Under the pieces are notes generated by a model. That model did not search any database, was not told the DNA's origin, and worked only from the letters and a program-made list of their open reading frames with translations. Shown one piece after another: positions 1 through 7,567 of a DNA stretch of 64,000 nt; position 1 is the stretch's first letter, and each line of letters opens with the position of its first letter. Made by a program: the position numbers and the translations under genes. The stretch covers positions 2,459,501-2,523,500 of the forward strand of contig NZ_CP060717.1 of assembly GCF_014396585.1 (NCBI RefSeq), given 5' to 3'. This DNA is from Sphingomonas rhizophila. Lineage in GTDB: Bacteria; Pseudomonadota; Alphaproteobacteria; Sphingomonadales; Sphingomonadaceae.

Positions 1-244
1 CGCCAGTCCCGGCGTTGGCGTTGCCGCTGTTGACGACGACGCCGCTCGCCATCCCGCCGGTGGCGGCCAGACGATCGACACAGGCATCGACCGGCGGCGC
101 GCGGAACTTGTTCCTGGTGAAGACGGCGGCGGTCGGCACCGGCTTGCCGTCGTCGGTCGCCAGCAGGGCCATGTCGCGCCGGTCGGTCTTGATCCCGGCA
201 TGAAGGCCGGCGGCGACGAAGCCCTCGGCGGCGGTGACACTCAC
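1..244 (-). CDS. argJ: Glutamate N-acetyltransferase / amino-acid acetyltransferase, N-terminal part
   Basis: Only the first 81 or so codons lie in the window; the gene continues beyond position 1. The visible protein begins with a GTG whose last two bases start the argC stop codon (GTGA overlap). It shows the ArgJ N-terminal pattern: a VTAAEGFVAAG opening, a TDRRDMALL segment, AAVFTRNKF, and a VVVNSGNANAGTG glycine/asparagine-rich strand. In the family, ArgJ transfers the acetyl group from N-acetylornithine to glutamate, the recycling step of arginine synthesis. It is translationally coupled to argC, the third step of the same pathway. The autocatalytic cleavage site lies outside the window. 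Confidence 0.85.
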   Translation of the reverse strand, partial: MSVTAAEGFVAAGLHAGIKTDRRDMALLATDDGKPVPTAAVFTRNKFRAPPVDACVDRLAATGGMASGVVVNSGNANAGTG

Positions 245-1248
245 GGATAGACTCCCACTCTCGACAGGCCCGCGGTTTCGTCGAGCCCGAACATCAGGTT
301 GGCGCACTGGATCATCTGGCCCGCCGCGCCCTTGCCGAGGTTGTCGATCGCCGCCAGCGCGACGACCGTGCCGGTTCGCTTGTCGAAGCGGGCGGACAGG
401 AAGGCGGCGTTGCTGCCGGTCGCCCACTTGGTTTCGGGCAAGGCCTCGCCGACGTGGACGAAGGCTTCGTCGGCATAGGCGTCGCGAAGGATGGCTAGCG
501 GGTCGTGCTTCCCCGTGGCGCGGGCGTAGCAGGTAGCAAGAATGCCGCGGCTGGTGGCCATCAGGTGCGGCGTAAACAGCACCTCGGCCCCGGTGTTCAT
601 TTCCATCTCCGCCGTGTGCCGGTGACGGGTCAGGCCGTAGGCGCGGAAGCTTCCCTCGACTCCGCAATAGTGGGTGCCGGCACTGGCGGCGCGGCCGGCG
701 CCGCTGACTCCGGAGGCAGCGTCGACGATGACCCCCGTCGACTCGACGACTCCCGCGTCAATTAGCGGCTTGAGCGCCAGGCTGGCGGCGGTGGGATAGC
801 AGCCCGGAGAAGCGACCCAACGCGCGTTCCGGATGCGGTCCCGATGAAGCTCGGGCAGGCCGTAGATGAACTGGCCGAGCAGGTCGGGCCGTTGGTGCGG
901 TTCGCCATACCAGGCCTCGAAATCCTCGGCACTATTCAGCCGAAAGTCCGCGCCCAAGTCGACGATCCGGGCGCCGCTGCCGGTCAATGCGTCGGCCAGC
1001 CGCTGGGTCTCGCCGTGGGGCAGGGCGGCGAAAATGAGGTCGCTGCCTTGCAGCAACGAGATATCGAACGGAGCGAACGACTTGCCGGGATAGGCGAGCG
1101 ACAAGTGCGGGTGGAGGTTGGCCATAGGCTGGCCGGCGTTACTATTGGCGAAGCACGGCCCCACGTCGAATGACGGATGCGCGGCCAGAAGCCGAAGCAA
1201 CTCGCCGCCGACATATCCAGAGGCGCCGAGGATGGAGACCGTCGTCAT
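241..1248 (-). CDS. argC: N-acetyl-gamma-glutamyl-phosphate reductase
   Basis: The 335-residue protein has an N-terminal NADP-binding Rossmann motif (ILGASGYVGGELL, about residues 6-18) and the catalytic cysteine in ASPGCYPTA (Cys150), as in type 1 ArgC. It reduces N-acetylglutamyl phosphate to the semialdehyde in arginine biosynthesis, in the cytoplasm. I chose the ATG giving MTTVSIL. A possible start five codons upstream would add residues not seen in the family. No Shine-Dalgarno site is evident, and a -10-like CATATT ends six bases before the ATG, so the mRNA may be leaderless. argJ follows with a GTGA overlap. Confidence 0.93.
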   Translation of the reverse strand: MTTVSILGASGYVGGELLRLLAAHPSFDVGPCFANSNAGQPMANLHPHLSLAYPGKSFAPFDISLLQGSDLIFAALPHGETQRLADALTGSGARIVDLGADFRLNSAEDFEAWYGEPHQRPDLLGQFIYGLPELHRDRIRNARWVASPGCYPTAASLALKPLIDAGVVESTGVIVDAASGVSGAGRAASAGTHYCGVEGSFRAYGLTRHRHTAEMEMNTGAEVLFTPHLMATSRGILATCYARATGKHDPLAILRDAYADEAFVHVGEALPETKWATGSNAAFLSARFDKRTGTVVALAAIDNLGKGAAGQMIQCANLMFGLDETAGLSRVGVYP

Positions 1249-1254
1249 TCGTGC

Positions 1255-1283
1255 AATATGCACAAAAGCGAATAATTATGCAA
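1255..1283 (-). promoter_or_regulatory. Possible argC promoter (leaderless start)
   Basis: On the minus strand a TTGCAT hexamer is followed after 17 bases by CATATT, and the argC ATG begins six bases further on. The spacing fits a sigma-70 promoter whose transcript starts at or beside the start codon. The -35 match to consensus is weak (3 of 6). This is inferred from spacing and from the lack of a ribosome-binding site. Confidence 0.35.
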
Positions 1284-1377
1284 GCACGCGATGGCTCTCG
1301 CGGTTCATCCGCTCATACTCATTGGCCAGGTCTCGAAGCGCGCGCGCAATGATCGGGTCGTTGCTCGACCCGGCCAT
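1276..1377 (-). CDS. Possible small protein (33 aa), unknown function
   Basis: A short frame between purT and argC encodes a charged helical peptide starting MAGSSNDPIIARALRDLANEYERMN. Amphipathic sequences of this style (DPIVARALRELA...YE) are common as small uncharacterised proteins in sphingomonads. The frame stays open about 20 codons further upstream, including a Pro-rich PPPQPERLRE segment, but has no ATG/GTG/TTG there, so the start is uncertain. Its stop overlaps the putative argC promoter. I cannot assign a function. Confidence 0.35.
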   Translation of the reverse strand: MAGSSNDPIIARALRDLANEYERMNRESHRVLA

Positions 1378-1470
1378 TTCGCGGAGCCGTTCGGGCTGGG
1401 GCGGCGGTAGGAGGCTGGCATTGCCAGAGATAATGGATCAACCGGCCGTTGGTTGCGGGCGCCGAACTAC

Positions 1471-2652
1471 TCAGTTGGTCGGTTCGTCGTAAACCAGAAC
1501 AATCTTGCCGGCGGCCTCGACGGCACGACCGACCGCTTCCTCGGCCGTCTCCGCACGCGCCAACGCCACGCCCATCCGTCGATTCTTCAATGTGCTCGGC
1601 TTTCCGAACAATCGCGCATCGATCGGCCTTCCCGCCTCCCCGAGCGCGAGTGCTGAATCGAGTCCGCGGATCGCGAAATGCCCGGATTCGCGGTCGGCGA
1701 GCACCACGGCTGACGCCGACGGACCGGCCAGTTCGATCGCGGGAATGGGTAGGCCGAGAATGGCGCGAAGATGGAGCTCGAACTCGTTCGGCGACTGGCT
1801 GATCAGCGTCACCATGCCGGTGTCATGCGGACGCGGGCTCAGTTCGGAAAAGATCGCGCGATCGCCGGCGATGAAGAACTCGACCCCGAAGATGCCGTGG
1901 CCGCCCAGGGCATTGACGACCTTCGCCGCCTGCTCCTGCGCAGAAGCCAGCACGTTCTCGCTCATCGCCGCCGGCTGCCAGCTTTCGCGATAGTCGCCGG
2001 CCTCCTGACGGTGCCCGATCGGCGGGCAGAACAGCACGCCGTCCTTGGTCGACAATGTCAGTAAGGTGATCTCGCTGTCGAAGGCGATGAACTCCTCGAC
2101 GATCACCCGCGGCCGGTCGCCGCGCATGTTGGCGACGGCATGGTCCCAGGCGGTTCCCACCTCCTCAGCCGTCCGCGCCACGCTCTGGCCCTTGCCGCTC
2201 GACGACATCACCGGCTTGATGACGCACGGTAGGCCGGTCGTTTCCGCGCCGGCCATCGCTTCATCGCGGCTTTCGGCGAAGACGTAGCGCGAGGTCGTCA
2301 GGCCCAGCTCCTTCGCTGCGAAGTCGCGGATGCCGTCGCGGTTCATGGTCAGCTGCGCCGCCCGCGCGCTCGGCGCGACCCGCCATCCTTCACTTTCGAG
2401 CGCGAGCAGAGTGGCGGTATCGATCGCCTCGATTTCAGGGACGATTACGTCCGGCCGGTGCTTCTCCACCGCGGCCCGAAGCGCCGCGCCGTCGAGCATC
2501 GAAAATACCTCGCGGGTATCGGCGCACTGCATTGCCGGCGCATCATCGTAACGGTCGCAGGCAATGACCCGGCAGCCGAGGCGCTTCGCGGCGATGGTGA
2601 ATTCCCGGCCCAGTTCGCCGGATCCCAGAAGAAGTAGAGTGGCTAGCGGCAT
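1471..2652 (-). CDS. purT: Formate-dependent phosphoribosylglycinamide formyltransferase
   Basis: The 393-residue protein matches the size of the PurT family (about 392). It opens with LLLLGSGELGREFTIAAKRLG (nucleotide-binding N-domain) followed by VIACDRYDDAPAMQ, then a central ATP-grasp fold with CVIKPVMSSSGKGQS (about residues 145-160) and VEEFIAFDSEITLL. The conserved LSPRPHDTGMVTLISQ stretch lies near residue 275. It uses formate and ATP to formylate GAR in purine synthesis, bypassing folate. It is a single gene facing the same way as argCJ, about 220 bases upstream of argC. Confidence 0.96.
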   Translation of the reverse strand: MPLATLLLLGSGELGREFTIAAKRLGCRVIACDRYDDAPAMQCADTREVFSMLDGAALRAAVEKHRPDVIVPEIEAIDTATLLALESEGWRVAPSARAAQLTMNRDGIRDFAAKELGLTTSRYVFAESRDEAMAGAETTGLPCVIKPVMSSSGKGQSVARTAEEVGTAWDHAVANMRGDRPRVIVEEFIAFDSEITLLTLSTKDGVLFCPPIGHRQEAGDYRESWQPAAMSENVLASAQEQAAKVVNALGGHGIFGVEFFIAGDRAIFSELSPRPHDTGMVTLISQSPNEFELHLRAILGLPIPAIELAGPSASAVVLADRESGHFAIRGLDSALALGEAGRPIDARLFGKPSTLKNRRMGVALARAETAEEAVGRAVEAAGKIVLVYDEPTN

Positions 2653-2748
2653 CGCGCCGTCCTAGCCAAGCGCGCGTGCCTGCCCAAGGGGTCTTGTGCT
2701 TTCGCAGCCGCTGGCCATGGTGACGGCTGAACCGAGGGGGATGAATCC

Positions 2749-3648
2749 ATGTCGCTGAAGCTTGTCACCGCCGCCGCTCTGCTGCTTGCGACCAGCACCA
2801 CGGCTTTGGCCGCAGAGGTAAAGGTCAAGGCGCCGGGCGATGTGGTCAAGGCCTCGAGCCCGGCCGATTGGAAGGAAATCCACGCGGATGACCTGATGGT
2901 GATGAATCTCGCCACCGGCAAACGGGTGGTGATCCAGCTCGCCCCGCTCTTCGCCCCCGTACACGTGGCCAACGTGAAGATCATGGCGCGAAGCGGCTAT
3001 TGGGCGAAGGCAACGATTTATCGCGTCGTCGATAATTGGGTGACCCAGTGGGGTCTCGGCGACGGGGAGTTCAAGCTGCCGCCGAAAGCGGTCGCCCGCC
3101 CGCCTGAAGAATATGAGCGTCCCTTGACGGGCCTTACGCTGACCCCGTCCGGCTCTCCCGATCCATATTCGCAGATGGGAGCGTTCACCGAAGGCTGGCC
3201 GACTGCCCTGCAACTCAACGGCAACGTCAATCCGGTCTATTGCTACGGCGCCGTCGGGGTGGCCCGCGACGCGGCACCCGATACCGGATCGGGTAGCGAA
3301 CTGTTCACGGTCATCGGCACGCCCGCGCGCCGGCTTGACCGCAACTATGCGCTGGTCGGACGGGTGATAGAGGGGATGGAAAACCTGTCGGCCCTGCCGC
3401 GCGGCACCGGCGAGATGGGGGTCTACGCCAAGGACCAGACGCCGACGCCGATCCTCAGCGTCCGGATGGCCGCGGACATGCCGCCGGCGGATCGTCCGCG
3501 GTACGAGGTGATGAAATCGGGCAGCGCAGCTTTTGCCGAGTATGTCGACCTTGCCTCCCACCGCCGTGACTATGGCGTCGGGTCGCCGGGTGCCGCCTTG
3601 TGCGCCATCCCGGTCCCGATCCGCAAAGTACCGGTGGAGCGCCGCTAG
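2749..3648 (+). CDS. Secreted cyclophilin-type peptidylprolyl isomerase
   Basis: The 299-residue protein starts with a Sec signal peptide ending at ALAAE (cleavage near residue 21). It then has a cyclophilin-like domain (VIQLAPLFAPVHVANVKIMARSGYW, later GWPTALQL, VYCYGAVGVARD and GSELFTVIGTPARRLDRNYALVGRVIEGM). The layout is divergent from E. coli PpiA and fits the longer periplasmic cyclophilins of sphingomonads. A GAGGGGG ribosome-binding site precedes the ATG. The role is probably folding of exported proteins. The 3' end overlaps the convergent 88-codon gene by four bases. Confidence 0.85.
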   Translation: MSLKLVTAAALLLATSTTALAAEVKVKAPGDVVKASSPADWKEIHADDLMVMNLATGKRVVIQLAPLFAPVHVANVKIMARSGYWAKATIYRVVDNWVTQWGLGDGEFKLPPKAVARPPEEYERPLTGLTLTPSGSPDPYSQMGAFTEGWPTALQLNGNVNPVYCYGAVGVARDAAPDTGSGSELFTVIGTPARRLDRNYALVGRVIEGMENLSALPRGTGEMGVYAKDQTPTPILSVRMAADMPPADRPRYEVMKSGSAAFAEYVDLASHRRDYGVGSPGAALCAIPVPIRKVPVERR

Positions 3649-3911
3649 GCGGCCCAGGCCGGGGCCGAATGGTCCTGGTTGCGGTGACGGATCACCGCCG
3701 GCGCGTTGTGCGAGCGCATGCTGGCCTCGGCCAGCGGAAGCGCGGTGGCGCAAAACGCGCATTCGGCAGACATGCGGCCAATGATCCAGTGGGTACGGCC
3801 GCAGCCCGGGCAGTGATTGACTTCACGCTCGCGATAGACCGCATGGTAGCCTCGGCCGGCCGGATCGTGCGTCTTGCGCAGTTCGCTTAGGGTCGGGACA
3901 GTCATCGTCAT
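3645..3911 (-). CDS. Small zinc-ribbon-like protein, unknown function
   Basis: The 88-residue protein contains four cysteines in two pairs, CPGCG (about residues 34-38) and CAFC (about 51-54), with an intervening HWI segment, consistent with a zinc ribbon. It is otherwise His/Arg rich (SMRSHNAPAVIRHRNQDHS). The start is ATG with a GAAAGGAACG ribosome-binding site; a second in-frame ATG follows two codons later. It is downstream of the two PilZ genes on the same strand, separated by about 176 bases. No function can be assigned. Confidence 0.6.
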   Translation of the reverse strand: MTMTVPTLSELRKTHDPAGRGYHAVYREREVNHCPGCGRTHWIIGRMSAECAFCATALPLAEASMRSHNAPAVIRHRNQDHSAPAWAA

Positions 3912-4087
3912 CGTTCCTTTCGGATTATTTCAACCGACGAGATGGCAAGATGTTTCCGCCACACCCTTTCCGGGGGCAAGCACGCAGCTGATTCAGTCCC
4001 GAGGCGGGACGCTGCCTGAGAGGGGAGCCAACGCTAACCCTGATCTTGGTTAGTGAAATATTAGGGGCCGGGTCGGGCGGAACGGGC

Positions 4088-4414
4088 CTAGTTCAAGCCG
4101 GATTCTCGGCCGCCGACGTCGATCGGCTGGCTGAACTCGGCGCCGATCTTGTTGCCAGCGGTCCATTTGACCAACGCGTTGGCGCGCTCGCGGTTAGGCA
4201 GCATCAGCCAGATGCGGGTGCCGACGTCGAAATTGCCTTCGGTCTCGGCCATGAAGCCCTCACACGAAATGTTCAGGACGCGGGCCTCGACACCTTCGTT
4301 ACCGAGCTCACGCACCCGCGCGCCGATCTCCACGTCGGTCCGCGCGGACTGGCGGCGATCGAACGGTTCGGCATCGGCGATTCGGGCTTGGATTCTCACG
4401 AAGTTCATCTCCAC
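4088..4414 (-). CDS. PilZ-domain protein
   Basis: The 108-residue protein is almost wholly a PilZ domain. It has an RRQSARTDVEI stretch supplying the RxxxR half of the c-di-GMP site (about residues 20-25) and NISCEGFMAE supplying the [D/N]xSxxG half (about 49-54), then a FDVGTRIWLML beta strand and a final KIGAEF. It probably binds cyclic di-GMP and regulates by protein contact. A second PilZ protein is encoded just upstream, with eight bases between them, so the two are likely cotranscribed. Confidence 0.85.
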   Translation of the reverse strand: MEMNFVRIQARIADAEPFDRRQSARTDVEIGARVRELGNEGVEARVLNISCEGFMAETEGNFDVGTRIWLMLPNRERANALVKWTAGNKIGAEFSQPIDVGGRESGLN

Positions 4415-4422
4415 GGCCGGGA

Positions 4423-4728
4423 CTATTCCAGCCCCCGGGCAAAGTGAATACCAATCTGACCGTCGCGGACCCAGCGTACGAAGCCGGGCTGTTCGCCATG
4501 ATCGAGCAACTGGAGCGACACTTCCTCACCGATGTGCGGCACCGCGTGGAACGACAGCATCGCACCGGATCGCGACAGGTTGATCAGGCGAACAACATGG
4601 TTGCGACCGCGAAGGCTCAGCACGGCGGTCTGTGACCCGGCGTCGATTCGCTCCTCCGACCGCTGGTCGAACATGCGTTTGACCGTGCGGGGTATCATTG
4701 CTCCGTCGAGACTGAACTTGGCTGCCAA
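4423..4728 (-). CDS. PilZ-domain protein
   Basis: The 101-residue protein is a single PilZ domain: FDQRSEERIDAG gives the RxxxR-type motif (about residues 22-28) and INLSRSGAML gives NxSxxG (about 50-56), followed by EEVSLQLLDHGEQPGFVRWVRDGQIGIHF. It is the first of two tandem PilZ genes and only modestly similar to its neighbour, so this is not a recent duplicate. Cyclic di-GMP binding is inferred from the motifs. A GGDEF-EAL protein is encoded at 46.3 kb in this window. Confidence 0.85.
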   Translation of the reverse strand: MAAKFSLDGAMIPRTVKRMFDQRSEERIDAGSQTAVLSLRGRNHVVRLINLSRSGAMLSFHAVPHIGEEVSLQLLDHGEQPGFVRWVRDGQIGIHFARGLE

Positions 4729-4837
4729 ATCCGATCGTCCTGTGCCGCTTCGTCACGACTGCTTCTAAAACCAATCATTTAAGAAGTGGTTGGCAAGCGA
4801 AAGCCGCTTGGCCGGATTCGTTCATGCTGTGTATGAA

Positions 4838-4859
4838 GGGGCCCGGCCATAAGGGCCCC
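4838..4859. repeat. Perfect GGGGCCC/GGGCCCC inverted repeat
   Basis: A 7-bp perfect inverted repeat with an 8-base loop lies about 26 bases before the GTG start of the L,D-transpeptidase gene, in the 157-base divergent gap between it and the PilZ pair. It could fold in the transpeptidase mRNA leader. It has no T tract and no upstream plus-strand gene to terminate. Its role is unknown. Confidence 0.4.
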
Positions 4860-4885
4860 GAAAACTGGCTCGAAAGGACAATGGC

Positions 4886-6265
4886 GTGGTGGGTTGGCGA
4901 AAGAGTGCGGGTCGTTGGAGTGTCGCGTCGGTCGGCTTTGGCCTTGCGCTTGCCGCGACGCAGGGCGCTTTTGCCCAGCAATCCGCCCCGCGCGATCCGA
5001 TGGCGCCCCTGCCGGACAGCCGCGTCGCCAAGCCGGTGACCGGCCAGCCCGCGCCTGGCGTCCAACCGAAGGTCCAGCAGCCGGCCGGGACCGGCGTCGC
5101 CGGCCAGCCGGTCACCGTGCCCTATGTCGCGCCCGTCCTTCCGCCGCCGGTCTGGGCGCTGGGCGATGCTCAGGCGCTGCTTACCTATATCAACAGCGTG
5201 GGGACGGAGGGCTTGTCGCCGACCGACTATGACCCCGTCGGGCTGGCCGCCGCGATCGCATCGGGCGACCCGCTCGCCATGTCGAAGGCCGCGACCGATC
5301 GCTTCAACAAGCTGTCGTCGGACCTCGCGCTCGGCCACGTCCGGGGCGACAACCGCATCGACTGGCATATCGTCGACGACGACCTCGACGGCAATCGGCA
5401 GCGTCTCCTGCTCGAGGAGGCTCTGCTTCGCCACCGCATTCCCGAGGCGCTGAACGGCTTGCTGCCGACGCACCCACAATATGGGGCGCTTCGCACCGCG
5501 CTTGGATCGCAGGCCAATGCCGATCCGGCGATGCGTAACCGTATCCGGCTGAACATGGATCGCTGGCGCTGGCTGCCTCGTGAGCTGGGCCAGAAGTATA
5601 TCATCGTCAACGTCCCGTCGTTCCACGCCACGCTGGTCGAAAACGGTGCCACGCGCTGGAAGCAACGGGCGATCGCCGGTGCGATCAAGACTCCAACGCC
5701 GCAGCTGAGCACGATGGCCACCGGCGTGGTGCTCAACCCGTGGTGGGAAGTGCCGACCAGCATCAGCCGGGAGGTCGCCGGCAAGGCGGGCTTCGTCGCG
5801 GTTAAGGGAAAGGACGGCAAGGTCCAGCGCTGGCGCCAGCCGCCTGGACCCGCCAATGCGCTCGGCCAGCTCAAGTTCGTGATGTACAACAAGTACAATA
5901 TCTACCTTCACGACACGAACGCGCGCAGCCGTTTCAATAGCCAGGTCCGGGCGCTCAGCCACGGCTGCATCCGCACCCAGCACGTCCTCGACCTCGCGAC
6001 GGAACTGTTGGGCGATGACGACGGCGATTGGACGAAGGACCGGATCGACCAGACGCTTGCGTCGAAGAAGACTGTCCAAGCCAACTTCGTAAAGCCGCTC
6101 CCGGTGTACATCGTCTATTTCAGCGCCGCGGCCCTGAATGACGGTACGGTCGTCAAGTATGACGACCTCTACAAGCGTGATTCCAAGGTGATCGCCGCCT
6201 TGCTCGACAAGGGCGGCACGGCACCGGCGGCAAAGGCCGCGGACACCGCCGCCAAGGGTCAGTAG
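4886..6265 (+). CDS. Periplasmic L,D-transpeptidase, YcbB/LdtD-like
   Basis: The 459-residue protein has a signal peptide (cleavage after ATQGAFA, about residue 31), a long Pro-rich linker, a scaffold region (RGDNRIDW, LNMDRWRWLP) and a YkuD catalytic domain with SHGCIR, the catalytic cysteine being Cys361. This is the YcbB layout, in which the enzyme makes 3-3 peptide cross-links in peptidoglycan. The start is GTG with AAAGGA eight bases upstream; an ATG five bases earlier is out of frame. The C-terminal tail is Ala/Lys rich. A bidirectional hairpin separates it from a second, convergent L,D-transpeptidase gene. Confidence 0.88.
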   Translation: MVGWRKSAGRWSVASVGFGLALAATQGAFAQQSAPRDPMAPLPDSRVAKPVTGQPAPGVQPKVQQPAGTGVAGQPVTVPYVAPVLPPPVWALGDAQALLTYINSVGTEGLSPTDYDPVGLAAAIASGDPLAMSKAATDRFNKLSSDLALGHVRGDNRIDWHIVDDDLDGNRQRLLLEEALLRHRIPEALNGLLPTHPQYGALRTALGSQANADPAMRNRIRLNMDRWRWLPRELGQKYIIVNVPSFHATLVENGATRWKQRAIAGAIKTPTPQLSTMATGVVLNPWWEVPTSISREVAGKAGFVAVKGKDGKVQRWRQPPGPANALGQLKFVMYNKYNIYLHDTNARSRFNSQVRALSHGCIRTQHVLDLATELLGDDDGDWTKDRIDQTLASKKTVQANFVKPLPVYIVYFSAAALNDGTVVKYDDLYKRDSKVIAALLDKGGTAPAAKAADTAAKGQ

Positions 6266-6274
6266 GCAAAGAAA

Positions 6275-6303
6275 AGGCCGGCGCGCCGATCGGGCGCCCG
6301 GCC
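6275..6303. terminator. Bidirectional terminator between two transpeptidase genes
   Basis: A GC-rich inverted repeat (GGCCGG...CCGGCC core with GCGCC/GGCGC extension) lies between the convergent stops and is flanked by AAAA on the left and ATTT on the right. This is suited to rho-independent termination in either direction, though the T tracts are short. Confidence 0.6.
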
Positions 6304-6326
6304 ATTTCCTTCAAATGATGCGGGTG

Positions 6327-7010
6327 TTACGCCAGCTTGTCGGCGTAAATCATGCGACCACCGCCAAGGCGGTTCATGACCTGCCACTGGCTGGCGCGGC
6401 TGAACGCGAAGCAGCCTTCGCTGCGTCCCAGCTTGCCGTGTGCCGCGACCATGTCGGGTTCGGCGTACCAGGCATTGTGAATGACAATGGCGCGCGCCTC
6501 GGCGTTGTTGTTGGTGTAATCGAGGCCCTTCACCTTCATCGAAAGGCCGTACTTGCCGTGATAGGTGTCGCTGGTGATGTAGGTGCCGTTCGAACTGGCG
6601 AGCGACCCGAAGCCGTTCGAGAAGCGCTGGAGCAGGCCCGAATGGGCCGGATCCGAGCCGCGGCCGTGGGCCACGAGATGGCTTTCCGCCCGGCCCGAGA
6701 CCAGGTCGACGATGTGGAAGCGCGCCTCGTGCGAAGCCTTGCCGAAATCGACGATGCCGATGACGTTCCGGTCCCGGACAAAGAAGCGGTGCGAATGAAG
6801 GGCCGCCTTGGCCCGCTCGAGAATCGCCGGATCGACGCCCATCGGTGCGATCGGGGTCGCCGCAACCTTCGGCGCGACAGGGGCCAACGGGTCGTTGGGT
6901 TTCAGGTTGAACAGCAGCGGCGTGTCGGCGGCGATGCCTGCGGACGACAGGAGCAAACCTCCCGCGCCGGCTGCGCCAAGCCTCAACATTTCCCTGCGAT
7001 TCAACGACAT
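6327..7010 (-). CDS. Tat-exported murein L,D-transpeptidase catalytic-domain protein
   Basis: The 227-residue protein has a twin-arginine signal (NRREMLRLGAAGAGG, residues 4-18). It then matches the short murein L,D-transpeptidase catalytic-domain family (YkuD-related): FHIVDLVSGRAESHLVAHGRGSDP, AIVIHNAWY and the catalytic block GRSEGCFAFS with Cys200. It likely acts on peptidoglycan in the periplasm. Use of Tat export for this family in sphingomonads is inferred from the RR motif. It is convergent with the YcbB-like gene and divergent from rpsU across about 296 bases. Confidence 0.82.
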   Translation of the reverse strand: MSLNRREMLRLGAAGAGGLLLSSAGIAADTPLLFNLKPNDPLAPVAPKVAATPIAPMGVDPAILERAKAALHSHRFFVRDRNVIGIVDFGKASHEARFHIVDLVSGRAESHLVAHGRGSDPAHSGLLQRFSNGFGSLASSNGTYITSDTYHGKYGLSMKVKGLDYTNNNAEARAIVIHNAWYAEPDMVAAHGKLGRSEGCFAFSRASQWQVMNRLGGGRMIYADKLA

Positions 7011-7254
7011 CCAGTCCCTCCCGGTGAAGCGACCGTTGTAACACCGGAATCGTTAATCGCAGATAACCAAGGTCAAAAGTGTCCTCATATCGTCGCTGCG
7101 CGCAAACGTTTCATCGCGAATCCGAGAATTTGCCAATGTCTTGAATTGGCTGAGCGCCGCTGCTAAGGGGCCGCCTCCGCCGCGGGCATTGTCCGATGGC
7201 GAACAATTTCTTGCGCGGTGTTCTCAGCTTCCGACTCGCTCGGATGGACACCGG

Positions 7255-7284
7255 TTGAGACCGGGAAGCGTCCCGGGGTAATTT
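7255..7284 (+). promoter_or_regulatory. Probable rpsU promoter with palindromic spacer
   Basis: TTGAGA is followed after 18 bases by TAATTT, a good sigma-70 match, about 22 bases before the rpsU ATG. The spacer contains a perfect CCGGGA-AGCG-TCCCGG palindrome that a regulator might bind or that may simply reflect GC content. The rest of the 7011-7306 gap shows nothing recognisable. Confidence 0.45.
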
Positions 7285-7306
7285 GAAGGGAGTTCGACGG
7301 CTTTTT

Positions 7307-7513
7307 ATGCAGATCATCGTTCGCGACAATAATGTCGACCAGGCGCTGCGCGCGCTCAAGAAGAAGCTGCAGCGCGAGGGCGTCTATCGCGAGATGAAGC
7401 TGCGCCGTCATTACGAAAAGCCGTCGGAAAAGCGCGCTCGTGAGCGTGCCGCCGCGATTCGCCGCGCCCGCAAGCTGGAGCGCAAGCGGATGGAGCGCGA
7501 AGGCGCCCGTTAA
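7307..7513 (+). CDS. rpsU: 30S ribosomal protein S21
   Basis: The 68-residue basic protein has the S21 signature: [25 protein letters not shown] then [18 protein letters not shown] and an Arg/Lys/Ala-rich tail. It is a small-subunit protein involved in initiation. I placed the start at MQII rather than at an upstream in-frame TTG (8 codons earlier) because MQIIV is the family N-terminus. GAAGGGAG lies 14 bases upstream, somewhat far for a ribosome-binding site. Confidence 0.95.
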   Translation: MQIIVRDNNVDQALRALKKKLQREGVYREMKLRRHYEKPSEKRARERAAAIRRARKLERKRMEREGAR

Positions 7514-7567
7514 GCTTCAGGCGTTCCGCCGCTTTTTCGTACCATCCAACACCGCGAGCGCCTGTCG

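Noticed and set aside
3912..4087. CTGAGAGGGG...CCTGATCTTGG pattern suggesting a TPP-like riboswitch
   Set aside because: The two fragments loosely recall a thi-box but spacing and the remaining conserved parts are absent. They also lie on the strand opposite to the neighbouring genes, none of which is thiamine related.
4838..4859. GGGGCCC hairpin as a terminator
   Set aside because: No T tract and no plus-strand gene ends upstream. It was kept only as an inverted repeat of unknown role.
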